Made by a program: the position numbers and the translations under genes. This document shows positions 1-7,774 of a DNA stretch of 39,675 nt, in pieces (the stretch's first letter is position 1; every line of letters starts with the position of its first letter). The notes under the pieces are model-generated. The model was not told where the DNA came from. It made no database searches and was given only the letters and a program-made list of their open reading frames with translations. This DNA is from Methanocalculus alkaliphilus (lineage in GTDB: Archaea; Halobacteriota; Methanomicrobia; Methanomicrobiales; Methanocorpusculaceae), in NCBI RefSeq assembly GCF_024170505.1, contig NZ_JALJYG010000010.1, positions 1 to 39,675 of the forward strand, given 5' to 3'.

Positions 1-308
1 ACGCTTATCGCCTCGCAGGAGGTCGATGACCAGCCATACATCAGGGGTTTCTTTGCGTCATAGAGGATCTTTGCGGTGTATTTTGCCGCCTCCTCATAGG
101 TGACGTCTGTCCAGTTCCCGTCTTCATCCTGCATCCGGGGCCGGGTGATCCGGTCTTCTGCCTGAGCATGAAGGAACTTCTCTGCACCGATGGCACAGGC
201 ATGATAGACCTCCTTGATCTTCTTGCCGTCATCGGAGAGCTCGATCTCAAGATCATCACAGAGCGTCCCGCAGAAGGTGCATATTACATCTGATACGATA
301 TTTGCCAT
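1..308 (-). CDS. fwdB: Formylmethanofuran dehydrogenase subunit B, N-terminal part (cut by window edge)
   Basis: This is the N-terminal 102 residues of the molybdopterin/tungstopterin-binding catalytic subunit that reduces CO2 to formate before it is passed to methanofuran. The ATG is at 306-308 and the frame is open to the window edge. The N-terminus carries the Cys pattern CTFCGTLCDD followed by a Cys at about residue 37, the [4Fe-4S] ligands expected in this family. The active-site Cys/Sec lies beyond the window, so neither a selenocysteine form nor the W versus Mo (fwd/fmd) type can be decided. It starts 9 bases after the fwdD stop and is the last visible gene of the fwdG-to-fwdB operon. 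Confidence 0.92.
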   Translation of the reverse strand, partial: MANIVSDVICTFCGTLCDDLEIELSDDGKKIKEVYHACAIGAEKFLHAQAEDRITRPRMQDEDGNWTDVTYEEAAKYTAKILYDAKKPLMYGWSSTSCEAIS

Positions 309-317
309 AGACTTTCC

Positions 318-719
318 TCACACCTTGAGTCCGCATGCCCTGCGAACAACTTCCAGGGAGTCGTATATCGGCTCGTTGATGGCAACCTCAACCTCAATTG
401 GTACGCCCTTGAAGGTCGGCATTCCGATTGAGTGTGTGTTTGGATCAACGACCATGTTTGACCATGGCCCCATCGGCATGTAGGCATCGCCAGGGTGGAG
501 ACCCTGGTCTGCTACTACGGCCTTGACGATGACGCTGCCAAACTCGTTAAAGACGCGGACGTTTGTGTTCTTCCAGACGTTGAGTCTCTTCATATCCTCA
601 GGGGTCATCTCGATGATGGCGGCGGCCTTTGTATAGGCCTTTCTGTGTTTACCGCCTTCCATCGTTGCTCCCTGCTGAATGGTTCGTCCGGTGAGCAGGT
701 TCAATGTAATCTTTGTCAC
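318..719 (-). CDS. fwdD: Formylmethanofuran dehydrogenase subunit D
   Basis: A 133-aa protein of the molybdopterin-dinucleotide-binding fold that caps the pterin cofactor of the catalytic FwdB subunit. The start MTKITLNLLTGRTIQQG and the segment GDAYMPMGPWSN match the FwdD/FmdD family, and the length is normal for the stand-alone D subunit (in some lineages it is fused to FwdB). It sits between mvhD and fwdB with short gaps and the same orientation, so it is very likely co-transcribed with them. The product acts in the cytoplasm in the first step of methanogenesis from CO2. Confidence 0.93.
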   Translation of the reverse strand: MTKITLNLLTGRTIQQGATMEGGKHRKAYTKAAAIIEMTPEDMKRLNVWKNTNVRVFNEFGSVIVKAVVADQGLHPGDAYMPMGPWSNMVVDPNTHSIGMPTFKGVPIEVEVAINEPIYDSLEVVRRACGLKV

Positions 720-733
720 GTTTTCAGCCTCCT

Positions 734-1159
734 CTATTCGTATCCGAACTCCTTCAGCGGGCTTGGTCCGAGTTCATTGACTGTCTTGACGACATCGCTG
801 ACGACCATTGCCCACTTTGCTCCCTCAGAAGCTGAGACGAATGTCATTCTGAGCCGCTTGTCTTCAAGGCCCATGTTCTTGAGGACACTCTTCATGAGGA
901 ACATCCTCTTTGCCGCCTTGTAGTTCCCTTCAAGGTAGTGGCAGTCCCCGAAGTGGCATCCTGAGATGAGAACGCCGTCTGCTCCGTCGATGAAGGCCTT
1001 CATGACGAAGAGGGTATCGACCCGTCCGGTACACATGACACGTACTGTCCTGATGTCAGGCGGGTACTGTGTCCGTGCACTTCCTGCCAGGTCTGCACCT
1101 GCGTAGGAACACCAGTTGCAGATGATCCCGAAGATCTTTGGCTTCCACTCGTCTGACAT
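734..1159 (-). CDS. mvhD: F420-non-reducing hydrogenase iron-sulfur subunit D (MvhD family)
   Basis: A 141-aa MvhD-type protein that carries a [2Fe-2S] cluster and passes electrons from a hydrogenase or formate dehydrogenase to HdrA. Cys residues of the family are visible in ICNWCSYAGAD, RVMCTGR and SGCHFGDCHYLEG. Its ATG follows the hdrA stop directly (TAA then ATG). No mvhA or mvhG hydrogenase gene is nearby. This agrees with the Methanomicrobiales situation, where HdrABC-MvhD takes electrons from FdhAB or F420-reducing hydrogenase; that partner is inferred, not seen. Confidence 0.93.
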   Translation of the reverse strand: MSDEWKPKIFGIICNWCSYAGADLAGSARTQYPPDIRTVRVMCTGRVDTLFVMKAFIDGADGVLISGCHFGDCHYLEGNYKAAKRMFLMKSVLKNMGLEDKRLRMTFVSASEGAKWAMVVSDVVKTVNELGPSPLKEFGYE

Positions 1160-3181
1160 TTACTGTTCACCTCCAAGGAGGAACGCATCAATCTGCGCAA
1201 CAATCTGTGGTGTGGTGAAGTGCTGCATCCAGATGGCACCGCCAGGGCAGAACCCTCCGCATGTACCGCATCCTTTGCATTTTGCCTCTGTCACCTGCAT
1301 AACCTCGCGGCCATCCTTCTCGACGAGGGCGAGTGCTGAGTATGGGCACTGGTCGATGCACATGCCACAGCCTGCACACTTGTCATCGATACACATGGCG
1401 AAGTATGGCTCAAGCTCGACTTCTCCGACATGGATCGGGATCGATGCTGCTGCCGCTGCTCCTTCTGCCTGTGCGACCGTGTCAGGGATATCCTTTGGTC
1501 CCTGGCAGACACCTGCAAGGAAGACACCTGCTGTCGTTGTACCGCATGGGTTCAGCTTGGGGTGGCCTTCAAGGAGCCATCCGTCACCGGAGCATGAGAT
1601 ACCAAAGAGGTTTCTGACATGTGTCGTCTCTGCTGTTGGCTGTACTGCAGATGCAAGAACAACCATATCAAGCTCGATATCAACCGGCTGGCCAAGGAGT
1701 GTGTCCTCGGTGATGACACGGAGGTTCTTTGTGATCGGATCCTCTTCGATCTTGGCGACACGTCCACGGATGAACTTGGCTCCCTCGTCCTGGATACGGT
1801 AGTAGAACTCCTCGTACATCTTTCCGAATGACCGGATATCCATGTAGAAGATGTATGGCTGTGCGCCAGGGATCTTTTCATGTATCTGGTGGGCGTGTTT
1901 GAGCGAGTACATACAGCAGAACCTGCTGCAGTACGGCTTGCCGATGCCGGTGTTGTCACGTGATCCTGCACAGAGGACGAAACCGACTCTCTTTGGAACC
2001 TCTCCATCGCTTGGCCTGATTACTTTGCCGCCGGTTGGACCGGATGCGCAGATGAGACGCTCAAACTCGAGTGCGTTGATGACATTGTCATACCGCTTGT
2101 ATCCCCACTCGGTCTTCTTCTCGATTGGGAAGAGCTCGTATCCGACGGCGAGAACTGCTGTTCCTACCTTGACGGTGACAAATTCGTCTTCCTGTTCAAG
2201 ATCAATGGCCTTCTTGTCGCCACAGATATCGACACAGAGGTTACACTTCACACAGGAGTCGAAGTCAACTGTATAGATGAGCGGAACGACCTGTGCGTGG
2301 TAGATATAGATCGCCTTGCGTGGTGCCATCCCCATCTCGAACGGGTTTGGCTTGATGACGGGGCAGACTCCTTCACAGTCGCCACACCCGTTGCATCCTC
2401 CACCGACGATGCCGCGTGCCTCAGCCTCGGCAGGGGTGAGGACACCACGTGCCTTCTTCCGGAGTGTTACATCGAAGTTTCCGATATATCCCTCGACCTT
2501 CTCGACCTCGGTATAGGTCATCATCTCGATGTTTGGATGCCTGTCGATATCCACCATCTTCGGTGTCAGGATACACTGTGAACAGTCGAGTGTCGGGAAT
2601 GTCTTGTCAAGCTGCGACATCCTGCCGCCGATTGTCGGGGACTTCTCGATAAGATAGGTCTTGATCCCTGAGCTTGCAAGATCGAGTGCTGCCTGAATAC
2701 CTCCGACACCTGCTCCGACGACCATTGCGGCGTGCTCGACCGGCACGGACTTTGGATAGAGATCCTCAAGGAGTGATGCCTTGGCAACTGCCATCTTGAG
2801 AGCATCTTTCGCCTTGTCGGTTGCACCCTGCCTGTCGTGCATGTGAACCCATGAGTTCTGCTCGCGGATGTTTGCCATCTCGAACCTGAACGGATTCAGT
2901 CCACCCTCTTTGGATGCTGTCCTGAATGTCGGTTCGTGAAGACGTGGAGAACATGCAGCAACAACGATGCCGGTGAGGTTGTGCTCTTTGATATGCTCTT
3001 CGATCTTCTTCTGTCCCGGGGTTGAACACATGTACTGGTATTCATCTACCAGGACGACATTCGGGATTTCTTTGGAATACTCTTCAAGTTCCTTAATGTC
3101 CATAGAACCAGCGATGTTGGTACCACAGTGACAGATATATACACCAACTCGTGGTTTTTGTGATTTTGCTTCGTCAGCCAT
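1160..3181 (-). CDS. hdrA: CoB-CoM heterodisulfide reductase subunit A (flavin bifurcation subunit)
   Basis: A 673-aa iron-sulfur flavoprotein, the site of flavin-based electron bifurcation between heterodisulfide and ferredoxin. N-terminal CHCGTNIAG and CSTPGQ motifs are followed by a GAGVGGIQAALDLA dinucleotide-binding loop near residue 150, a DCSQCILTP cysteine cluster, an inserted ferredoxin-like region (GGCNGCGDCEGVCP, SCVKCNLCVDIC) and two C-terminal ferredoxin motifs (CAGCGMCIDQCP, CKGCGTCGGFCP). The ATG at 3181 is chosen because GAGGTG lies 4 bases upstream; a GTG at 3193 would overlap hdrB. No in-frame UGA (Sec) is present, so this is the Cys form. It is cytoplasmic and in a complex with HdrBC and MvhD. 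Confidence 0.96.
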   Translation of the reverse strand: MADEAKSQKPRVGVYICHCGTNIAGSMDIKELEEYSKEIPNVVLVDEYQYMCSTPGQKKIEEHIKEHNLTGIVVAACSPRLHEPTFRTASKEGGLNPFRFEMANIREQNSWVHMHDRQGATDKAKDALKMAVAKASLLEDLYPKSVPVEHAAMVVGAGVGGIQAALDLASSGIKTYLIEKSPTIGGRMSQLDKTFPTLDCSQCILTPKMVDIDRHPNIEMMTYTEVEKVEGYIGNFDVTLRKKARGVLTPAEAEARGIVGGGCNGCGDCEGVCPVIKPNPFEMGMAPRKAIYIYHAQVVPLIYTVDFDSCVKCNLCVDICGDKKAIDLEQEDEFVTVKVGTAVLAVGYELFPIEKKTEWGYKRYDNVINALEFERLICASGPTGGKVIRPSDGEVPKRVGFVLCAGSRDNTGIGKPYCSRFCCMYSLKHAHQIHEKIPGAQPYIFYMDIRSFGKMYEEFYYRIQDEGAKFIRGRVAKIEEDPITKNLRVITEDTLLGQPVDIELDMVVLASAVQPTAETTHVRNLFGISCSGDGWLLEGHPKLNPCGTTTAGVFLAGVCQGPKDIPDTVAQAEGAAAAASIPIHVGEVELEPYFAMCIDDKCAGCGMCIDQCPYSALALVEKDGREVMQVTEAKCKGCGTCGGFCPGGAIWMQHFTTPQIVAQIDAFLLGGEQ

Positions 3182-3189
3182 AGTGCACC

Positions 3190-4107
3190 TCACTGGAGTT
3201 TGTTCAGGAATGGTTCGCAGGAGATTCCATGGAGATCAAGCGCAAGCTCCTGCGGGCTCATGCCCTGTGCAAGGCCGAGCAGCTCACTGAAGTGAAGAAC
3301 AGGTACTGACCATTCCATACCGAACTTCTCTCCGATCTCGATCTGGCCACGGTCAAACTGAAGTTGACAGAATGGGCAGATATCGGTTATTGCGTCCACA
3401 CCGACCTCATTCATATTGATCAGCTTCTCGTTGGTGATGTCGAGGGCATGGGCGATATCATATCCACGGACACCGCCGCCTGCGCCACAGCACTGCATCT
3501 TGTTGCGGTACTGGACCGGCTCTGCACCAAGTGCGCCAACGAGCTCTTCCATCCACATCGGGTTCTCGGTATCTCCGACAGCCTCGACCTCAAACTCACG
3601 GTCTTTCCGTGGCTTGATGAGGTGGCATCCGTAGTGGACGGCGATCTTGACGCCCTTGAGGGGTGTTGTCACGCTGTCGGCGAGTTTTGCCACACCACAG
3701 ATCGCTTCATCATAGTAGATCTCAGCAAGGTGGCGGACATCGATGGTTCCCTTAAACTCCATATCGATCTCTTTGAGGACTTCGTTGACGTCGTCCCTGA
3801 GCTCGTCATGGTGTTTGAGCTTGTGGTTAACCTCCCAGATTGACTTGTAACAGCCGTTGCAGATGAGGGCGATATCCATATTCATCTGCTCTGCAAGGAC
3901 AAGGTTCCGTGCTGCCATTGACATCCAGACCTTCAGGTCGATGGATCCGAATGCACCTGGTGCAGGACAGCATGATGCTCCTTTGAGAGGTACAAGGTCG
4001 ATACCAACGTTCCTACTGGTCTTGATGGCTGCTGCCTCAATGCCAGGGTACCGGTTTGGTGCGATGCATCCAAGGAAGAATGCGTATTGATGTGCTTTTC
4101 CTGACAT
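3190..4107 (-). CDS. hdrB: CoB-CoM heterodisulfide reductase subunit B
   Basis: A 305-aa catalytic subunit that reduces the CoM-S-S-CoB heterodisulfide on two non-cubane [4Fe-4S] clusters. Two CCG-type domains are seen: the N-terminal copy around GASCCPAPGAFG and ICNGCYKS, and the C-terminal copy around HYGCHLIKP, MQCCGAGGG and CPFCQLQFD. The start overlaps the hdrC stop by one base (TAATG), showing tight translational coupling. The length matches the soluble HdrB rather than HdrD, which is a HdrCB fusion of membrane-bound systems. Confidence 0.96.
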   Translation of the reverse strand: MSGKAHQYAFFLGCIAPNRYPGIEAAAIKTSRNVGIDLVPLKGASCCPAPGAFGSIDLKVWMSMAARNLVLAEQMNMDIALICNGCYKSIWEVNHKLKHHDELRDDVNEVLKEIDMEFKGTIDVRHLAEIYYDEAICGVAKLADSVTTPLKGVKIAVHYGCHLIKPRKDREFEVEAVGDTENPMWMEELVGALGAEPVQYRNKMQCCGAGGGVRGYDIAHALDITNEKLINMNEVGVDAITDICPFCQLQFDRGQIEIGEKFGMEWSVPVLHFSELLGLAQGMSPQELALDLHGISCEPFLNKLQ

Positions 4108-4688
4108 TACTGACCCTCCGCCAGAATTTCATCAGCTTTGTCCTTCAGGCCATAGTGGTCGAGGATCTTCTGAATTCCTGGGATAAAGTCCGGATATTTT
4201 GCTGTCGTCTCAGGTTCGGCTTCGAGTCCGAGTCTGACACGGGCTGCACGGTTCACATCGTTATTTGGAACCCCGTGCCCGGTCTTATAGATGAACTGAA
4301 CGGTGTTTAAGAAGTTCCGTGGAACAATCTCGCGTTTAAATGCCAGATTCCTCATCGCCATGATAATATCGGTCGGGGCGATATCACGGGGGCACCGGTC
4401 AGTGCATGAGTAGCAGGTGGTGCAGAGCCAGAGATCCGGGTCGGTCAGTGCATCATTTTCAAGTCCGAGGACAGCCCGGCGAACAAACTTCCGAATCCGG
4501 TAGGAGCTCCTCGGTGCTGATGGACATGACCCTGTGCAGGTACCACACTGGTAGCACATATGGGCGACGGTCATCCCGATCTTCTCAACATTCTTGAGGA
4601 AGTCTTCGGATGACTCTTCTGGACGGTAGTATCTGTCGGCGAGCCGGACAGACAGGTTTTCGTCGGAGTAACCTTTTGCTTTTGCCAT
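4107..4688 (-). CDS. hdrC: CoB-CoM heterodisulfide reductase subunit C
   Basis: A 193-aa electron-transfer subunit that links HdrA and HdrB. It contains two classical ferredoxin motifs, CYQCGTCTGSCP near residue 45 and CTTCYSCTDRCP near residue 90, and no predicted membrane segments. The gene lies 10 bases after fwdF, so the polyferredoxin of the CO2-reducing enzyme and the heterodisulfide reductase are made from the same message. This order is compatible with a physical Hdr-Fwd assembly. Confidence 0.95.
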   Translation of the reverse strand: MAKAKGYSDENLSVRLADRYYRPEESSEDFLKNVEKIGMTVAHMCYQCGTCTGSCPSAPRSSYRIRKFVRRAVLGLENDALTDPDLWLCTTCYSCTDRCPRDIAPTDIIMAMRNLAFKREIVPRNFLNTVQFIYKTGHGVPNNDVNRAARVRLGLEAEPETTAKYPDFIPGIQKILDHYGLKDKADEILAEGQ

Positions 4689-4698
4689 AATGAAAACC

Positions 4699-5880
4699 TC
4701 ACGCAGTCTCCATTCTCTTCAGCTGAACCTCTCCGATCTTTGCCTGGTCTTCCCGCACCTGTGAGGTCCGTGGAGTCAGAAGCTTCGCTTTGATCGTCTT
4801 GAAAAGGTCCGTCTCTTTGCCTTTGACCCTGATTCCGGTCCTCTTGAGAACGATGATATCTTCACCCGGGCAGGCGTTGACACATGCGCCACAGAGCATG
4901 CAGAAGTCCTTGTTCACGGCAATGACGTCTTCCTGCTCCCTCTTCAGCTCCTTTGCGGGCTTGGGGCTAGGCAGATAGATTGCATTGCAGGGGCAGACCT
5001 CGACACAGGTTGAACACCCTGACGGGCACTTCTCTGCATTGAAGGTGATGTCTCCCTCAAAGATCTTCTCGACGGTGATCGCCTCTTCCGGACAGTTCTT
5101 CGAACACCAGGTGCATGTACAGCACTCTTCCTGGATGATCGTGACGGTTCCGGGGAGCTTCTTGGACTCGACCGTCCTCTCGACGGTGATCGCCTCTTCC
5201 GGACATGCCTCGGCACAGACCTTGCATGTATCACAGAGGCTCTCGTCCCAGACAACCTCTCCATCAACAGCCCCTGTCTCGGGGGTGAATGGCTTGTGCT
5301 TCACGTAGATTGCGGGGCAGATTGCGCCGCAGATGCCACAGTAGTTGCATTTCTCGTCATCAACGACAAAGTCGGTCTTCGCCGTCAGTGCGTTCTGACG
5401 TGCAACACCCTCGTCATCTGCTCCCTCAAAAACAGGGACGTCGCGGTCAATTGCCTCACGTGGGCAGATTTCGTCACAGATGGTACAGCGGACACATTTC
5501 TCGTCATCGATCTCTGTGACCATATCATACTGTGGGAAGCCTTCGTTCTCCAGAATCGGGAGTTTCTCTTCTCCGTCTATCTCCAGGGACAGTGCGTTGA
5601 ACGGGCACATAATGACGCAGACACCACAGTAGGAGCATTTCTCAGCATCGACGCTCACGGGGGCGTCGTCTACTGGTGATACTGCTCCCCTGCGGATGGC
5701 TCCGACAAGGCCGAGGGTAATTGCCTCTTCCGGGCAGGCCTCGACACAGATGCCACATCCTGTGCAGGTTTCGCTGTCTAAGATCAGGTTATTGGTATGC
5801 TGCAGGAGCTTCTGCTCCATAACAACCTTTACGCCATCTCTTGTCCTGGAGAATTTTGGGTACAAATTGCTCATAGCCAT
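4699..5880 (-). CDS. fwdF: Formylmethanofuran dehydrogenase polyferredoxin subunit F
   Basis: A 393-aa polyferredoxin with eight Cys-rich cluster motifs from residue 35 to the C-terminus, for example CTGCGICVEACP, CSYCGVCVIMCP, CVRCTICDEICP, CNYCGICGAICP, CDTCKVCAEACP, CTCTWCSKNCP, CPSGCSTCVEVCP and CMLCGACVNACP. Eight clusters are the FwdF/FmdF arrangement, forming an electron wire between FwdB and HdrA. The ATG at 5880 is preferred over upstream starts because GAGAGGGA lies about 7 bases before it and because the N-terminus (MAMSNLYPKFSR) then matches the family; a longer reading into fwdG is not supported. It is flanked by fwdG and hdrC. Confidence 0.9.
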   Translation of the reverse strand: MAMSNLYPKFSRTRDGVKVVMEQKLLQHTNNLILDSETCTGCGICVEACPEEAITLGLVGAIRRGAVSPVDDAPVSVDAEKCSYCGVCVIMCPFNALSLEIDGEEKLPILENEGFPQYDMVTEIDDEKCVRCTICDEICPREAIDRDVPVFEGADDEGVARQNALTAKTDFVVDDEKCNYCGICGAICPAIYVKHKPFTPETGAVDGEVVWDESLCDTCKVCAEACPEEAITVERTVESKKLPGTVTIIQEECCTCTWCSKNCPEEAITVEKIFEGDITFNAEKCPSGCSTCVEVCPCNAIYLPSPKPAKELKREQEDVIAVNKDFCMLCGACVNACPGEDIIVLKRTGIRVKGKETDLFKTIKAKLLTPRTSQVREDQAKIGEVQLKRMETA

Positions 5881-5906
5881 TGTAAAATCCCTCTCTTCTC
5901 CTCCAA

Positions 5907-6188
5907 TCAGTGGTAAGCTCCGGCACCCTGAACAGGCGCCCGGATGGTCTCCCACGGTCCTACCAGTCGAATAACATTGTATGGACATGCCTCGACGCAT
6001 ACGCCGCATCCGGCGCAGAGCTCGCTGTTGACGTCAAGTACGATCGCCTTTCCGTCGCGTACAGAGTAGATCTTGTCATTTGTGACGGGATCTACTGTGT
6101 AAAGCTCCAATGCGTTTACCGGGCATGCAACAACACAATTGTTACAACCAGTACAACGCTCCAAATTGATATGCATTGCAAACGCCAT
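5907..6188 (-). CDS. fwdG: Formylmethanofuran dehydrogenase ferredoxin subunit G
   Basis: A small (93-aa) protein with two [4Fe-4S] ferredoxin motifs, CTGCNNCVVACP and CAGCGVCVEACP, matching the two-cluster FwdG subunit. The start is uncertain: ATG 6188 (MAFAMHINLE) is used, ATG 6176 would begin right before the first cluster motif, and a GTG at 6200 lies too close to the GAAAGG upstream. It is the first gene of the fwdGF-hdrCBA-mvhD-fwdDB transcription unit. A different two-cluster ferredoxin cannot be fully excluded, but the position next to fwdF argues for FwdG. Confidence 0.82.
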   Translation of the reverse strand: MAFAMHINLERCTGCNNCVVACPVNALELYTVDPVTNDKIYSVRDGKAIVLDVNSELCAGCGVCVEACPYNVIRLVGPWETIRAPVQGAGAYH

Positions 6189-6308
6189 GCTATCATGCAC
6201 CAGCCTTTCTATCGATATACAATCGATTACAGGAATGGTTGTTAGATAAGATAGATAAACTTTCTTAATTTTTCTGGAGTTTATCTCCATGATAATCCCC
6301 CTAAATTA

Positions 6309-6318
6309 AGATATAGTA
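6309..6318 (-). promoter_or_regulatory. TATA-like box for the fwd-hdr operon
   Basis: Read on the minus strand the bases are CTATATCTTA, close to the archaeal TATA consensus. Transcription would start about 25 bases on, near 6283, inside a TGGAG-TTTAT-CTCCA dyad (6275-6289). That would give a leader of about 95 bases before fwdG. This is inferred from sequence only. Confidence 0.35.
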
Positions 6319-6505
6319 GTTAATTTCCCCTTCCGATCCTGCCAAAGTGCTTTCTTTAAGGGGGTTCATTATGCGCTCTGATACGGGAAATGAAGATATT
6401 TATTGTTTAATTTTTATGTAATGAAATGTCAGCAGGTCTGGTCTTTCACCTTTGATCCTCTGACTTTGAGAATAGATCGCATGGGGTTTAGTGTCGGATG
6501 ATCTC

Positions 6506-6526
6506 CAGGTGATGTATCATCACCTG
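6506..6526. repeat. Perfect 21-bp inverted repeat in the fwd/ftr control region
   Basis: The arms CAGGTGATG and CATCACCTG are exact reverse complements separated by TAT. As DNA it could be an operator for a dimeric regulator; as RNA it would form a 9-bp hairpin with a 3-nt loop. It lies 177 bases before the ftr start and outside any gene, and no T-run follows it, so a terminator role is less likely. Confidence 0.75.
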
Positions 6527-6702
6527 CCGGTGCAACACACCCGGGGCCGGTTGTTGAGGATGCAGGAATCAATACCCCTGATCTGATCATTTATTATTAT
6601 GCCTGAGCTGGGTGCTCTTCTCTGGGGGTACTCTGTCTGAAGTACAAAGAGAAATCTTCTTTTATCCATCTCCCACATCTGATCATAGACGAAGGTGTCA
6701 TA

Positions 6703-7584
6703 ATGGAGTACAATGGAGTCATTATTGAGAATACCTACGCAGAAGGGTTCCCGACCTGGGTCTCCCGCGTAATCATAACCGCAGTGACGAAGGAATGGGC
6801 CTACAAGGCAGCAGTGGAAGCAACCGGATTTGCGACATCCACCATCGGATGCCCCGCTGAGGCCGGCATCGAGCGGTTCGTTCCTGCAGAAGAGACCCCC
6901 GACGGCCGGCCAGGCTATGCCATCCTTATCTGTGTCGGAAAGAAGAAGCTGAAGGAGCAGCTTGTTGAGCGTATCGCCGAGTGTGTTCTGACAGCCCCGA
7001 CGACTGCGGCATTCAATGGTCTTGATGCAGAAGAGAAACTTCCGGTGAAGCTTCACTTCTTCGGTGACGGGTATGAGTCCAAGGTGACCGTTGGTGACCG
7101 TGACTGCTGGTCGATCCCGATCATGGGTGGCGACTTCATCATCGAGGAGGAGTACGGAGCAGTGAAGGGTGTTGCTGGTGGAAACTTCCTGATATTAGGT
7201 GAAAACCAGATGGCAGCCCTCGTTGCAGCAGAGGCAGCGGTCGATGCAATCGCCCTCGTACCCGGTGTCATCACCCCCTTCCCCGGTGGCATTGTCTCAA
7301 GCGGCTCAAAAGTCGGGAGCAAGAAGTACAAGTTCATGGGAGCCTCCACCAACGAGGCATTCTGTCCGACCATCCGTGAGAAGGTCGAGGGTACCGAAGT
7401 TCCTGAAGGTGTCGGTTCGATCTACGAGATCGTCATCGATGGTGTCGATGAGGCAGCCGTGAAGGCAGCGATGGCGGCCGGTGTCAAAGCGGCATGCAAG
7501 GTACCTGGTGTCAAACAGATCTCTGCTGGAAACTACGGCGGATCCCTCGGTCCCTTCAAGTTCCAGCTTCATGAACTCTTCTAA
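6703..7584 (+). CDS. ftr: Formylmethanofuran--tetrahydromethanopterin formyltransferase
   Basis: A 293-aa enzyme that transfers the formyl group from formylmethanofuran to tetrahydromethanopterin, the second step of CO2 reduction to methane. The family signature is clear along the whole length: [20 protein letters not shown] near residue 40, [14 protein letters not shown] near 92, [13 protein letters not shown] near 190 and the C-terminal [18 protein letters not shown]. The start has AAGG 7 bases upstream (6692-6695). It is transcribed away from the fwd-hdr operon from a shared control region, which places the first two C1 steps under adjacent promoters. It ends at a T-run and is probably monocistronic. 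Confidence 0.98.
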   Translation: MEYNGVIIENTYAEGFPTWVSRVIITAVTKEWAYKAAVEATGFATSTIGCPAEAGIERFVPAEETPDGRPGYAILICVGKKKLKEQLVERIAECVLTAPTTAAFNGLDAEEKLPVKLHFFGDGYESKVTVGDRDCWSIPIMGGDFIIEEEYGAVKGVAGGNFLILGENQMAALVAAEAAVDAIALVPGVITPFPGGIVSSGSKVGSKKYKFMGASTNEAFCPTIREKVEGTEVPEGVGSIYEIVIDGVDEAAVKAAMAAGVKAACKVPGVKQISAGNYGGSLGPFKFQLHELF

Positions 7585-7587
7585 TCC

Positions 7588-7594
7588 TTTTTTT
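7588..7594 (+). terminator. T-run terminator after ftr
   Basis: Seven T residues begin 3 bases after the ftr stop codon. Archaeal RNA polymerase commonly terminates at such T-tracts without a hairpin. The downstream gene has its own promoter-like region. Confidence 0.45.
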
Positions 7595-7610
7595 CCCGCA
7601 GGATCGAACA

Positions 7611-7657
7611 TCTTATATGATCTTGTAGCCGATTATTCTGTTAACGAAATTATCGGC
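7611..7657 (+). promoter_or_regulatory. TATA-like box and overlapping dyad upstream of the mmp11-aks operon
   Basis: TCTTATATGA at 7611-7620 resembles an archaeal TATA box. About 25 bases downstream, where transcription would begin, lies an inverted repeat GCCGATTATT (7628-7637) / AATTATCGGC (7648-7657), matching at 9 of 10 positions and enclosing the palindrome GTTAAC. A repressor bound there would block initiation. The leader to the first gene would be about 130 bases. Function is inferred. Confidence 0.4.
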
Positions 7658-7774
7658 AATAAGAGTGGCTCAGAATCCAATGCCTGACACCTTCCGGGGG
7701 TGGCGGCTTCATTCATTCAGCCGATATGATCGTACGACTCACCGTACATTGAATAATCATACTGGCGGCTCATC

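Larger units (their letters stand above)
6189..6702. other. 514-bp divergent intergenic control region between fwdG and ftr
   Basis: No gene of normal size is present. The fwd-proximal part (6189-6330) is AT-rich with a TGGAG/CTCCA dyad at 6275-6289 and a TATA-like box near 6309-6318 read leftward. The middle (6390-6421) is AT-rich with TATA-like runs. At 6371-6421 there is a 16-codon ORF with a strong AAGGGGG ribosome-site-like run six bases upstream. At 6506-6526 there is a perfect dyad, followed by GC-rich sequence to about 6560. A TTTTATCC box at 6658-6665 and AAGG at 6692-6695 precede ftr. The length is unusual in this compact window and suggests regulation or an RNA leader. Confidence 0.7.

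Noticed and set aside
1116-1802. 228-codon plus-strand frame
   Set aside because: It is antisense to hdrA and the mvhD start, both with clear cluster motifs.
5907-6290. Longer N-terminus for FwdG from ATG 6290
   Set aside because: The added 34 residues do not resemble the family, and the region carries promoter-like sequence.
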